The translations under genes and the position numbers were made by a program. A DNA stretch of 64,000 nucleotides from Platanthera guangdongensis (Eukaryota; Streptophyta; Magnoliopsida; Asparagales; Orchidaceae). Positions 10,358 to 20,857 of the stretch are shown piece by piece. The stretch's first letter is position 1. Each line of letters begins with the position of its first letter. The notes under the pieces are model-generated. The model had not been told where the DNA came from and made no database searches. It saw only the letters and a program-made list of their open reading frames with translations. The stretch covers positions 890,812 through 954,811 of the forward strand of contig CM077159.1 of the NCBI GenBank assembly GCA_039583875.1. Reading direction: 5' to 3'.

Positions 10358-11589
10358 CTATGAAAAAGAAAAATGCGCAGGTAACTGTTCCAAAATCCAT
10401 TTCGGTAACGAGTATCGATACGGCGATAGAACAGTTACCCCTCTACCTAAATAGTAATACTTGCCCAACACAGGTAGATGAAATAGGAAGTAAGAAGAGA
10501 AGGAGCGCTGGTCCTCACTCTTCTGACCACAAAATGAATCCTTGCCCAGCAAGGTATCATCTACTACAGGGAGAAGGCAGGAGGAGAAAGCAATCAATGG
10601 AGCTTCCTCAACAGAGGAGGAATCAACCTCCTCGCAAGAGAGGATGCTATCATCGATGACTCGAGTTGAAAGCTCCAAGTCCTCCTGATGCTCCTGCGGA
10701 GACTCAACCCGACCATGCTAAGATAAGGAAGGGGGTCAAGAAATAAAAGGGACGAAGAACATAAAGAAATAATCGGGGGAGTGATCCCGGTTTCACTCCC
10801 CAAAGGCTGAGGTAGAAAAATATCGTCAGCAATGTCGACAATGCTACAAGGCTCGGCCGGATCCATAGAGGCCTCCACCAAGACTTGAACTTCCTCCTTT
10901 GGTATCGAGGGAGAATCCTCGACACCAAGAAGGTTGTCCTCCTCCATGGGAGTCGAAACAATCCATGTATCACAAGCCTCAACTTGTGTTGCATCGTCAA
11001 AAATGTCGTCAGAGACGACTGAAGTAGAATGCACAAAAGGCGGAAGAACTTTGCTTGGATAAAAGTCAAGCACAAGTTCCTCACAAAGAATCGGCTCCAC
11101 GCTAGGAGATGTATGCACAAGAGAGATGGGCTCAACAATGTCGAAGCCTAGATCGGCCACACATCTGGCAGTTGTGTCCACATCATTCCCTTCAACAAAT
11201 GAAGGTGACAAGGATACATAACCAGATGATGAAGGTGTTCCACCGAGGGTAGGAGTCGGGATGATCCGGATGTCTGGCTCATCATCCTCTTCCATAACAC
11301 GGAGGTACTAGGCACAATCCTTCAGGAAATGATCTGTTCTACGACAATACAAACACTTTATCCCATTACTCTGCGGTCCTTGTGGGGTCGGAGAGGAATA
11401 AGAGAATGGTGTATGTGGCGAGGACGATTGACCATAAGCTCGGGGCACAGTGTTTGAAGGGCTATACGAATACAACATCTCATACATTGTGCGTTGAGGT
11501 TTATGCTCAATATCTATCAAAGGGCAATCAAGACAAGCATGGGAAGGCTTTCCACACCAACGACATTGGGCATACAAATATCCCCACAT
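10358..11589 (-). pseudogene. Zinc-knuckle Gag-like ORF of element G (broken)
   Basis: The first part (11589-11308, minus) holds two knuckles of the form CX2CX4HX4C: CRWCGKPSHACLDC near the start and CLYCRRTDHFLKDC at the end. An in-frame TAG follows, then an acidic Asp/Glu/Pro/Ser-rich stretch (11295-10594) without recognisable domain. A frameshift before 10678 moves the open frame, which continues to 10358. No capsid-type domain precedes the knuckles, unlike the Athila Gag of element H, so the protein is either a truncated Gag or a distinct zinc-knuckle protein. It lies about 200 bp inside the primer site, so it would be the first product. I do not recognise the acidic region. Confidence 0.5.
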
Positions 11590-11774
11590 GGTGTCGAAAT
11601 AACAGATTCACAATAATTTGTGCAAATTACTAAATCCAACAATATATTACTACAGTTGCTTAAACAAATAAGAAAAAGGCAGGCAAAACAGAAGTAGAAC
11701 AAAATAAAAGCGATTTACAAAGGAAAAGGAAAGCAATCTCACGTCTCCCTCTCCAGAAACTCACACGACTGTGT

Positions 11775-11792
11775 TCCCCGGCAACGGCGCCA
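11775..11792 (-). other. Primer-binding site of element G
   Basis: Minus strand TGGCGCCGTTGCCGGGGA, six bases from the LTR end. This form is typical of Athila/Tat elements. It fixes both the orientation and the LTR edge at 11799. Confidence 0.85.
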
Positions 11793-11798
11793 AAAACT

Positions 11799-13364
11799 TG
11801 ATGCTAAAGATCACGGTAGTGAACCGGTCGCGCAAGTAATATAAAATGGGCGAGTTTTCCCAAGTATCGATCTCTCAAGGAACACAGTAAGGTGGAGTTA
11901 ATTTCGAGGAGGACTTGAGATTGAAGTCCTTAGGTCGGAGTTAACTAAGGGGGGTTTTGATATTTGCGGAAAAAGAAAGTAAAAATTTAACAACTACTCC
12001 TATGCAACGCCGCTATGCAATGCTTCGCCAGGCGGGATGGAAGACTAGTCGGGCCACTATGCGCCGAATCACTAGGCGGATCAGCGAATAGGCTTGCAGA
12101 TGAGGTGATGAGAATGGCGGAATGAGGGTCGTGAGCACCTCTTCGCTACGCATGCCACTAGCAATTGCTAGTGCGGCAAAGGCGGATGGATGGTGGATGA
12201 AATATGGCACACCTCAAGCAACTAAAGCGTAAAACAATACAGAATCACATAGACATGAATCTAATAAAGTTTACATCTAAAGTGCAACAACATCAATATA
12301 AATGAAGTTTTAACACAAACATACAACAATAAAGGAAGAACAAGTTAAGAGATCGACCGAATCCAAAGTCTTGCTGAGGATTCAAGGTTGGAATCGTCGG
12401 GTTGTCAATCCGCGTCCAAGCTCGGTCCTCAACTACGTCCGGGGTAGAGAAGGGTTGTCACAACCTTCCAATGGCCCGTCTACTTCGTGTCACGATAGCG
12501 GACGAAAGTTTCAAGTTTTCCTTTGCTTGATGGCTATGGCGTTGAAGTTTGAAATGAACCCAAGAAATGATGGAGGAGGCCGAGTGGAAGCTCCGGCTTG
12601 GATTTGGCGGTGAAAGCTTGCCCGGAGCACCTCCCTAGGGTGGAAGGTGATGAAAAATGGCGGAGAAGGCAAAAAACGACGGAGAAATGTCGAGTGATCC
12701 AAAGATTCTGAATTATGGCGAGACCTGCGATATTTATACAAAGCAGAATTGAACAATGCGCACGATCACGGGCGCACGACCAGTGGTCGTGCGCACTATG
12801 TCCAGTGATCGTGCGCACTGGCATGGCAGATTTGGAAGAAGAATTGGGATAATGCGCACGAGTAGTGGCGCACGACCACTAGTCATGCGCACTAAGTTCA
12901 ATGGTCGTGCGATTACCCCAGACAGGACTCCAGGAAAAGAGGAATCAATGCACACGATCAGTGGCGCACGATCGGTGGTCGTGCGCACTATATCCAGTGG
13001 TCGTGCGATTACCCCAGACAGATTTTGGAAATCAGGGTACATTGCGCAAGAACATCAGCGCACGACCAGTGGACGTGCGCACTATATTCGATGAGAGTGC
13101 GTAGTATTCCTGCTTCCAAACGTCCCCGGAACACCCACACGACCCCTAAACCCAACACTAATATGTGCAGACATTCCAAGTAATACCAAAAAGGAGTACA
13201 AACAATAAAAGTACAAAAATACAGAACCACGGGCCAAAGTGTGCACTTTCTATGGAAATATAGACATGATGAAATATGAACGATATAGAACTAAAAGTGA
13301 AGTGCAAACGCGTGAAAACTAGCCCAGATGAGTCCGAAAAACCCTATTTAAATCGGACTCATCA
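11799..13364 (-). repeat. 5' LTR of element G
   Basis: On the minus strand the LTR starts TGATGAGTCCGA and ends in CATCA before the primer site, with matching TGAT...ATCA tips. It opens with an 11-base inverted repeat GATGAGTCCGA / TCGGACTCATC that could form a hairpin. A TATA box TATAAATA lies at 12731-12738 (minus), with the palindrome array directly upstream. No coding frame in it is credible. Confidence 0.8.
12754..13108. repeat. GCACGACCAC/GTGGTCGTGC array in LTR of element G
   Basis: Self-complementary words built on GCACGACCACTGGTCGTGC recur at least eight times with variants, often bounded by GCGCAC. The array is upstream (minus sense) of TATAAATA at 12731-12738. GC content is well above the flanking LTR. 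Confidence 0.88.
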
Positions 13365-13535
13365 ACTACCACACGTGTAGGGACACGCCCGTGTCTCTAC
13401 TCGGGTCCTATGCTTGATTGATTTCTCCTCCTTTTCACATGTGCTGCCCAGTTGTCAGCACTCCCCCTAGACCCAAGTCATCTCTCCTGACTCAAAAACA
13501 CGCACGAGGGGCCTCGTGCTATTCAGGACGTTACA
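13365..13535 (-). repeat. Start of 3' LTR of element F, interrupted by G
   Basis: These 171 bases match 16650-16820, including the CCTCGTGC and CTCCTCCTTTTCACATGTGCTG blocks and one GGACACGCCCGTGTC word. The sequence breaks at 13364 where the LTR of G begins. The rest of this LTR must lie beyond G and A, off the left edge. Confidence 0.82.
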
Positions 13536-13632
13536 AATCCTATAAACAAAATAAAAGATTTCATCCCCGAAATCAGGCTTAGGCTCTGGGGAGAAAAGCA
13601 TAACAGAAAATATAATATGCTTTTAAATAAAA

Positions 13633-14681
13633 TTACCTTGAGCAAACAACTCCGGTTAGTGTTTTTGGCATCAAATCCATCGGCTCCCGTGTATATTCCT
13701 CCTTCCCATGATTAGACCATAGCACCTTCACCAAGGGAACACTTTTGCGGCTCAATATTCTTGTCTCGGTATCTATGATACGCACCGACTCTAGTTGCAC
13801 ATACCTATCTGACGCCATAGCACCATCAATTATGGGGATGTATTGATCGGGCTGCAACAGCGCCTTCCGAAGCGACGATACATGGAACACGTCGTGGATG
13901 TTCTCTAGCTCGGACGGTAACTCCAACCGATAGGCTAACAGGCAAATCCTTTCTAATATAGTATAAGTCCCAGCACACCTTGGGCTGAGCTTTTTCACAC
14001 CACGCACATGTGACACTCCATGCATCAATCGGATTTTCAGGAACACGTTATCACCCACTTGAAACTCCACCATTCGGTGCCTTGCATTATAATACTTCGC
14101 CTGTCGACTTTGAGCCTCCAACATGCGATCTCGTATCAGTCTAACTACCGCATCGGTATCAACAATATATTCAACACCCAAAGCCTTTGACTCTTCATCT
14201 TGCACCCAAGACAAGGGGGTTCTACACCTTTCATAAAGAGCTTCATGAGGAGTCTTGCCGATACTAGCCTGATGGCTGTTGCTGTAGGAGAATTCTACCA
14301 ACAGTAAAAGTCTTTCCCACGGCTCTCCTCTATCCAACACAAGTAATCTCAACAAAACTTCCAACATCCGGATGGTACTTTCAGATTGCCCGTCCGTCTG
14401 AGGATGAAACGCGGTGCTGAAGGTGAGGCACGAGCCCAAATACGATGTACCGCTTTCCACTCCTTGGAGGTGAACCGAACATCACGATCAGACATGATCG
14501 TCTTAGGCATGCCATGATACCTTATGAATTGCTCCACAAAGAGGAATACTAAGACATCCACATGAGCTTCTTTCTTCATTGGGATAAACCGGGCTACTTT
14601 CGTCAGGCGATCTACTATCACCCACACCGAATCATACCTGCAATCACATCTTGATGATCGGCGAGCCCGTAGACCTGCCAC
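13633..14681 (-). pseudogene. Integrase C-terminal half of element F (broken)
   Basis: Minus strand. [18 protein letters not shown] and MSDRDVRFTS carry the integrase core with its second catalytic Asp; [10 protein letters not shown] holds the catalytic Glu. A frameshift near 14420 separates the two parts. The C-terminal domain follows with KLSPRCAGTY and LHDVFHVSSLRKAL-like motifs, then VKVLWSNHGKEEYT, the chromodomain-like tail of Tekay elements. The first residues of the upstream open piece (up to about 14645) come from LTR-like DNA, which marks the deletion junction. The zinc-binding domain is absent. Confidence 0.82.
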
Positions 14682-16820
14682 ACTATCCTTAACCCAGGAT
14701 TATGACACCGCGTGTCGACTCACACCGCATGTAAATTCCACATCACCGTGGTATGGAAGGGGCCTCAGAAGTAAGCATGAGGACACAGCCCAACGATCCA
14801 TCTATACCTCATCTCAACACAAACGCAACTAGTGCCGGTCAACACCACACTTACATCCCTCCACAATACTACCCGTAGGAAGACTACGCTCTAAGTATTG
14901 GACTACTAAATTTTATTCCAACCCTCAAATATACTCATGGCAATAGTTTATCTTTCTATATGTCATTCCAAATGATTTCAACATAATATAACATAATGCG
15001 CATAACTAATAGTCTACCTATTTCTAACAAGTCACTTTGTTTAAATAAGCTTGCTTCACAATTAAGTTATATGAAATCCAATTAGTAATCTTCATCATTC
15101 ATAGTACTACGGTGGTTAACATAAAATAGTTCACCAAAATTTTGAGTTAATTTGCAACATCAATTCCACCGAATCCAAATTCATATTATATAAAAACTCA
15201 GAATTTAAGTGCAGAATAAATCTGGACAGCAAATTCAATCGGAGATTCCTGAAGCTACAGGAAATCGGTGAAGACATGTAACCCCTTGATGGAAAGGTCT
15301 TTCCATGGGCTACAACGTTTATGTTCCGACCACAACCCAGATTTAAGAGTATCAAACTTGAAATCAGCATTGAAGTTTGCTGCATACAGAACACAATTTC
15401 TGTATGCAGGATATATCAGACGTCATGCTCGTTCAGACTTTCTTGTGGCTACAGACTTCGCATGAAGACGTGCAACCACTCATTGGAAAGGTATTTTCAA
15501 GGGATTCAATTTAGTGTTAGGCAAAAGCCCAGATCTGGCCATATCACATTAGAAAATGGCCTAGAAGATTACTGCGCGCAAAACACATATTCTGCACGCA
15601 TCTTAAAGAGAAATGAACGGCATCGGTTCATCTTCCTCGAGTCAATCCTCCAAAATCACCTCCAGAAATTCCTCCACCCTTATTCACCCTCATGAGGCCT
15701 TTACTATTCACGAATCCATCACCCATCTTCGAATAGAAGGTTGGAGAGGTTGAAGACACAACTAGCCTTAGATTACAAGCCCTAGGTTGACCTCTTCCTA
15801 GAGAAATCACCTTCTCGCAAGTCTAGACTCTTTTGAGTCGACATCTTGCCTAGATAACTACAGATCTACCACCAAGGGAGAGGGGAGGAAGCTCACCTCA
15901 TTTCCGGCGTTTCCACTATTTCCGGCCATGGATCGTGTAACTCTTCTTGGTGGCATCTTCTCCTTCACGGCGGTGGCGGGTCTCCTCCTCTAGAATTAGC
16001 TATAGCAACTTCTTTCTCTCAATAGGAGTTTCTCTCAGAAAATATGGGATGAAATGAGCATGAAAACGGCTAGGGTTTTCATTTCCCTTTATATATGAAA
16101 AGTGACATGGGTAGGGACACGCCCGTGTCCTTACCAGTATCTTGCTTGGGCGAAACGGCAACGTCGGTTTCCGTGTCGATTCAATACTCGACACAGGTAG
16201 GGACACGCCCGTGTCCTGACCCATGTCCATATGACACGGCCGTGTTCCCTGGCCATGTCCTTATCTGGATGCATTTTGATGAACTCAACTCGACACAACG
16301 ACACACGGGTAGGGACATGCCCGTGTCTCTACTCGTGTCATATTATTTGTTGATCTCGACACGTAATTCGTCGATACCGACACTCTCTGTCGAGTCTAAC
16401 TCGACACACACGGGTAGGGACATGCCCGTGTCGCTACCTGTATCATACAATGTCGACACACCTCATCGATCTCAACACGCCTCGTCGAGTTCAACTCGAC
16501 ACAACGACACACGGGTAGGGACACGCCCGTGTCTCTACCCATGTCATACAATTCATCGATCTCAACACGCAATTCGTCAATCTCGACACGCAATTCATCG
16601 ATCTCAACAAGCACACGGGTAGGGACACGCCCGTGTCTCTACCCGTGTCACTACTATACGGGTAGGGACACGCCTGTGTCTCTACCTGGGTCCAATGCTT
16701 GAATGATTTCTCCTCCTTTTCACATGTGCTGCCTAGTTGTTAGTACTCTCCCTGAACCCAGGTCAGCTCTCCTAACTCAAAAACATGCACGAGGGGCCTA
16801 GTGCGATTCGGGACGTTACA
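14646..16820 (-). repeat. 5' LTR of element F (3' end lost)
   Basis: It begins TGTAACGTCCCGAATCGC on the minus strand. It contains the GACACGGGCGTGTC array, a TATA box (TATATAAAG, about 16087-16095), and an imperfect internal duplication of roughly 190 bp (blocks near 15254-15310 and 15449-15505 share GAAGAC.TG.AACC and TTGGAAAGGT). No GTTACA end or primer site is found before the integrase junction, so the LTR tail and everything to mid-pol were deleted together. Coding frames inside it are not credible. Confidence 0.6.
16095..16690. repeat. GGACACGCCCGTGTC array in LTR of element F
   Basis: Seven or more copies of GGACACGCCCGTGTC, usually flanked by GGGTA on the left and CTACCC on the right, occur between TCGACA-rich spacers such as CTCGACACG. 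The flanks extend the self-complementarity. The array lies immediately upstream (minus sense) of the TATA box at 16087-16095. It yields long stop-free frames on both strands that are an artefact of its base composition. Confidence 0.92.
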
Positions 16821-17179
16821 GGCGTTGTGTCCGGCCTTGGTGAAGCATAGACAGACTGGCTATCCTGCGCAGATAGCGGTGGACTGGTGTGTATTCGCAG
16901 TTTTGCGGACACGTGTTCTTGCTGCGGGATGTGGCGGTATTTTTATCGGATATGGCAGTGACCACACTCCTCATCATGCCTATAAATAGGACCCATGTCA
17001 CATCAGGAAGAAGATAACTTAAGAGAGCGAATGAACAGTAAGTGAGCCCGTCATAATTACTGCGGACTGGGTTTTAGTATCCGCGCGGTTTGATTGAGGA
17101 CCAGTTTCTGCTGTGCAGGTTGTGTGGATAGCGCTAGAGAGCCAGGACTTGGCTTTGATTACGGTCAGGGACAGTGTAG
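16821..17179 (+). repeat. Fragment of the 5' LTR of copia element E
   Basis: These 359 bases match 47746-48105 of the intact 3' LTR of E, including the TATA box TATAAATA (here 16981-16988). The left boundary is the start of element F. The right boundary is the tandem element at 17180. The continuation of this LTR is found at 43686, so about 26.5 kb was inserted into it. Confidence 0.88.
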
Positions 17180-19648
17180 TGTAACAACCCAAATTTCTGA
17201 AACAGGAATTTTTGGGTGACACGGCCTGGGACACGGGCGTGCCCAGGGCATGTCAGCTGACACGGCCTGTGACACGGGCGTGTCGCAGGGCGTGTCGAGG
17301 TTGTGTCGACGATCGGCCTTTGTCTCGACGATTTTTCTCTCGACGATGTGTCGAGAGGAGGCACACGGCCCAGGACACGGGCGTGTCCAAGGCCGTGTCG
17401 TGTACTCGACGATTGTTACTCGACGATCGTCGAGTGTCGAGAAGTGAGTGTTGAGTGTTGAACACGGCCTGTGACACGGGCGTGTCACAGGGCGTGTCAA
17501 ATCAGGTCGACGAACTCAGCCCGCCGAAGGATTTCGACAGGGCGTGTCTTTGTGCCGTGTCTGGGCACACGGCCTGGGACACGGGCGTGTCACAGGCCGT
17601 GTGAAGTCTCGGGATGTTTTGGGATTTTTTCACCCAGGCACACGGCCACAGACACGGGCGTGTCTGAAGGCGTGCTGGTGACATGGCCCATGACACGGGT
17701 GTGTCCCATGTGCGTGTCACTGGTTTAGATAAGTCGGTTAACCACCGCTTGAGGCACACGGCCTGGCACACGGCCGTGTTAGAGGCCGTGTCGGGTCAAA
17801 ATTAGTGTTTTTGGCAGAATCTTGGCCGTCCATTCCTTCAGCCTGGATCCAAGGGTTGAAGCTTCTTCCTCTTTTTCTTAAAGGCCGAAATCAGAGAAAT
17901 GATTCTCATTTCCTTGGCCTTGATCTTTCTTCAAGTTAAGAGAGAAAGAGAGAGAGAAAGGAGGAGGAAGAGGAAAGGGGGCTGCTGCTGGTGGTGCTGC
18001 GGTTTACCGACAAGAGTTCTGAAGCCGGCGTTGCGGAGGAAACGCTTTTGCGAGTCTTGCAAGCTAGCTTGGAGGTCATGGCACCGAAGCGATCGTCAAG
18101 GGTAATGACTCTTCTTCCTAGCCATATGAAGGCTTCTTTTTGGCATAGCTTTGTGATTTCCCCCACCAAGAGGTGGCTGATATTGGAAATCTTTGGGTGG
18201 ATGCTTGAAATCCACTTTTGTTAGCATATAGATCCGGAAATGGAGTACGAAATAGACATGCTGTGTGAAGCCCATCTGGACAGGTTGGTCTGGATTGGTG
18301 ATGTTGCATACGAACCGGAGAAGGCTCCGTGATAACGTGTAGTGTAAGGAGTCTACGGGTTATACCTGCGAAAAGGAGTAGCAGGAAGTACTGGAGTGGT
18401 AGCCCAGGAAAAATAGCCATGTGATGTTTTGGGTCCAACCTGTGAATAAGGCACAGGAAGTACTGGTGTGACCAGGAAAGGCCCTTTTGTGATGCTTAAT
18501 GTCGTAGGGTGTCCACCTGTGAAGCGAGTAACAGGAAGTACTGGCATGATAGCTAGGAAAGACCCCTGACATTTGTGCTTGTGCGGTGTCCACCTATGGA
18601 GAGAGTCACAGGAAGTACTGGTGTGCCCAGGAAAGACCCGCTGTTGCTGTGAGAAAAATGGGTATAGAGAAATACCCAGGCTTGAATGCCAAGAACCGGA
18701 TTGGTGAGACCGACCCGCGCCTTTGATATAGCCATGAGTACGCTGTACTCAGAGAAGGCAAGGCGATTTGAGCAACGGGGGGTGGAGGATCCGACCTGCA
18801 ATATGTCCGTCCGACATGAGACCAAAAAGTCCGGTCTGTTGGAGCGCATAGCAAGAGTCTTCGGCCTGCGCGCCATAACACAATGGGGGGCTACAGGCCA
18901 TCCTGGTGTAGGAAGACTAACTTTGGCTGCACGCCATGGAGTAAATGCTCAAGAGATTTACCGTTGGGTTGTGACCCTGATACAGTGGTGGGCAAGAGGT
19001 TTGCCAGAACACCAAGAATGTGCCCTGAGTGCACAGACCGTTGGGCCGGGTGGCGAACGGTTTTGATGGCTTGTGTGCGTGAAAGCACATTTTGATGATA
19101 TATTGCCATGATATGATATGCCTGCAGGGAAGAATACCGCTGCCCCGAGAGAAGGGGTAGGGTCGTTATAATTTGGTCAGCTGAACGCTGACTGTTGCCT
19201 TTGATTGCCACCGTTGGGTGGATTGTCCTTGTACAGGTGCTGGAGAGCCGAGCGGGACGCATAGAGGTTGATGTTCCTGCTGGTGTTGCTGCGATTGCTG
19301 CTAACCCTCGAAGGCTAAATGTGTTACTTTTGTGTGGTCTCTTTTATTGTGGACGGCCTGCGCGCCCATTTGTTTAGGCCACTGTTTGAAAGCCATGTAA
19401 GGCCATAAGGCCAACTCTTTTGACTTGTTGTAAGACATTCCTATAGTTTATAAAATGTGGAGTTTTATGTTTGGACATTCATGAGGAGTTCCAGTTGTAG
19501 TCTAGGCTTTCGCTAGAATGCTTTGTGTTAGGTGCGATGCGCGACTCTGGTATCATCATGTACCTTCACCGATTGTTTTGTGATATATCCTGTGGGAACC
19601 CGGCCGGACCTTCTAGAATATATCATATGAACAGATGGGGTTGTTACA
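17180..19648 (+). repeat. First LTR of tandem element B/D
   Basis: 2469 bp, from TGTAACAACCC to GTTGTTACA. It holds the GACACGGGCGTGTC array (17213-17810), an AG-rich leader-like run near 17940 and several GGAAGTACTGG repeats between 18380 and 18640. It is followed within five bases by the primer site. No convincing gene lies in it. Confidence 0.9.
17213..17810. repeat. GACACGGGCGTGTC array in LTR of element B
   Basis: GACACGGGCGTGTC recurs inside longer inverted units whose outer arms read ACACGGCCTG and CAGGGCGTGT. Units alternate with TCGACGATCGTCGA-type palindromes. Equivalent arrays lie at about 33862-34440 and 41250-41826 in the sibling LTRs. Confidence 0.9.
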
Positions 19649-19652
19649 TATT

Positions 19653-19661
19653 TGGTATCGG
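19653..19661 (+). other. Primer-binding site of element B
   Basis: TGGTATCGG begins four bases after the LTR end. It matches the first seven bases of the initiator-Met tRNA complement TGGTATCAGAGC. The same form follows the middle LTR at 36303. Confidence 0.7.
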
Positions 19662-19867
19662 TCGTCTTGGTCCTTCCCTCTCGACGTCGTGGCCGACTTC
19701 TTTTGTGGGGTGGCGAGCACGTGTTTGTGCACACCAAAGTCTACGAATGAACTCCTGAATGTCCATGATAGGAATGCATATTTGTGTGTTTGAGGAACCT
19801 GTGTGTTCTGATTTTGTGTTGATTGCTTGGGTACGACCGCTAATGTGTGTGTCTTGTCCACCTTTAG

Positions 19868-20857
19868 GTGACACGAAGTGGAGCTGGGCCGTCTGAGTCC
19901 CAGCGTTCTGATGAAAGTACGGCACCAACCGTGGTGCCTACACCTCCACCGTCTGCGGAACATGTGCGTTTAGTTGCGGAGGCTTTATTTACCATGATCC
20001 AAGGCCAGCCCCTTAGGCAGGAGCAAGCGGCTGTAAGCCCAGAATAGGTGGCAGCAAGGCCTGAACCTGTCAGGGATGTGGCTCCTCGAGCAGCTGAGAA
20101 GCAACTAACGCGGTTTATGAGTTTCCATCCGCCTACGTTCTCGGGAGCGGGAACCCCGACGCAGGCTGAGGATTGGCTATCGCGCGTCAAGCGAGTGATG
20201 ACGGCAATAGGAACGGCGGAGCATCAGAAAGTGACTTTAGTTACCTTTTTGCTTGAAGGAGAAGCTCGTTTATGGTGGGATGAGATGGAGTTGCATCACT
20301 TGGCGGGTCGTCCGTTAACCCAAGTATCGATGGAAGAATTCTCCCGGCTCTTCCTAGCAAAGCACCTTCCTGCGGCTCAACGGATAGCCATGGAAAATGA
20401 ATTCCAACGGTTGACTCAAGGTGATGGCATTGTTGACGCGTACCTGCATGAATTTACTCGCTTGGGGCGGTATGCGGGTTCTATATTTGCCGATGAGCAG
20501 AGGAAGACTAATCAGTTCTATGAAGGACTGAGGGACGAGCTGAGGTTCCTTGTGTCAAGTTCTGTGAACCAAGGTTTCCAAGCGTTGGTTGACACCGTGA
20601 CCGCGTTGGAAAAGGATATAAAAAGGGTGCAAGGGAAGAGAGCTTTGGCTGTGACGCAACCGGAGTGGAAGGCGCCCCGATCGGGAAAACCATTTCATAA
20701 GAAGAGATGGGGTAAGAAGTCCAAGCCTAGTGGACAAGCTCCTTCATCAGTTGCAACGGGAGCAACATCAGGGGCGACCTCCAGGCCAGACACTCGTATC
20801 TGCTTCAATTGTGGCCGGATGGGGCATATTGCGCGAGATTGTCGGATGCCGCCAAAG
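19868..20857 (+). pseudogene. gag: Gag of element B, first part
   Basis: Gag of a Tekay-type chromovirus, split by element C. It begins at a GTG codon preceded in frame by TAG, like its two siblings. TAG at 20045-20047 is a lesion not shared with copy D. The capsid region has FHPPTFSGAGTP, AEDWLSRVKRVM and ARLWWDEME, then the C-terminal capsid helices (EFTRLGRYAG, FYEGLRDELRF). A zinc knuckle CFNCGRMGHIARDC lies close to the break. The reading resumes at 30120, after the TSD copy CAAAG and element C. The product would assemble the particle shell. Confidence 0.9.

Larger units (their letters stand above)
9891..13364 (-). mobile_element. Athila-type or non-autonomous gypsy-like element G (5' part)
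   Basis: Read on the minus strand, a 1566-bp LTR (13364 down to 11799) is followed by AGTTTT and the primer-site sequence TGGCGCCGTTGCCGGGGA used by Athila/Tat elements. A broken zinc-knuckle ORF then runs to about 10358. The element ends at 9891, where element A joins it. No protease, RT or integrase remains. G was itself inserted into the 3' LTR of element F, because LTR-F sequence resumes at 13365. The order is therefore F, then G, then A. Confidence 0.72.
13365..16820 (-). mobile_element. Deleted Tekay-like Ty3/gypsy element F
   Basis: On the minus strand an LTR starts TGTAACGTCC at 16820, and a second copy of that start lies at 13535. Between them only the C-terminal part of pol (integrase core to chromodomain region) survives, joined to LTR-like sequence near 14645. 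Gag, protease, RT and RNase H are missing. The LTR start, the pre-LTR hairpin ATTTCGGGGATGAAAT and the tail with VKVLWSNHG place it in the Tekay/Del chromovirus group. It is inserted in the 5' LTR of copia element E (16821 onward is element E). Confidence 0.72.

Noticed and set aside
12371..12824. Short frames on both strands in LTR G
   Set aside because: They overlap the TATA box and array, have no domain and are not needed for the element.
13326..13364. TGATGAGTCC at the start of LTR G as a hammerhead ribozyme core
   Set aside because: The element after the stem should be GAAA; here the arm simply pairs with its own inverted copy GGACTCATC. It is a plain hairpin.
16095..16622. A 175-codon frame and many similar frames in the Tekay LTR arrays, open on both strands
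   Set aside because: They consist of repeated GACACGGGCGTGTC words translated in whichever frame; sibling LTRs keep the words but not the frames. They are composition artefacts.
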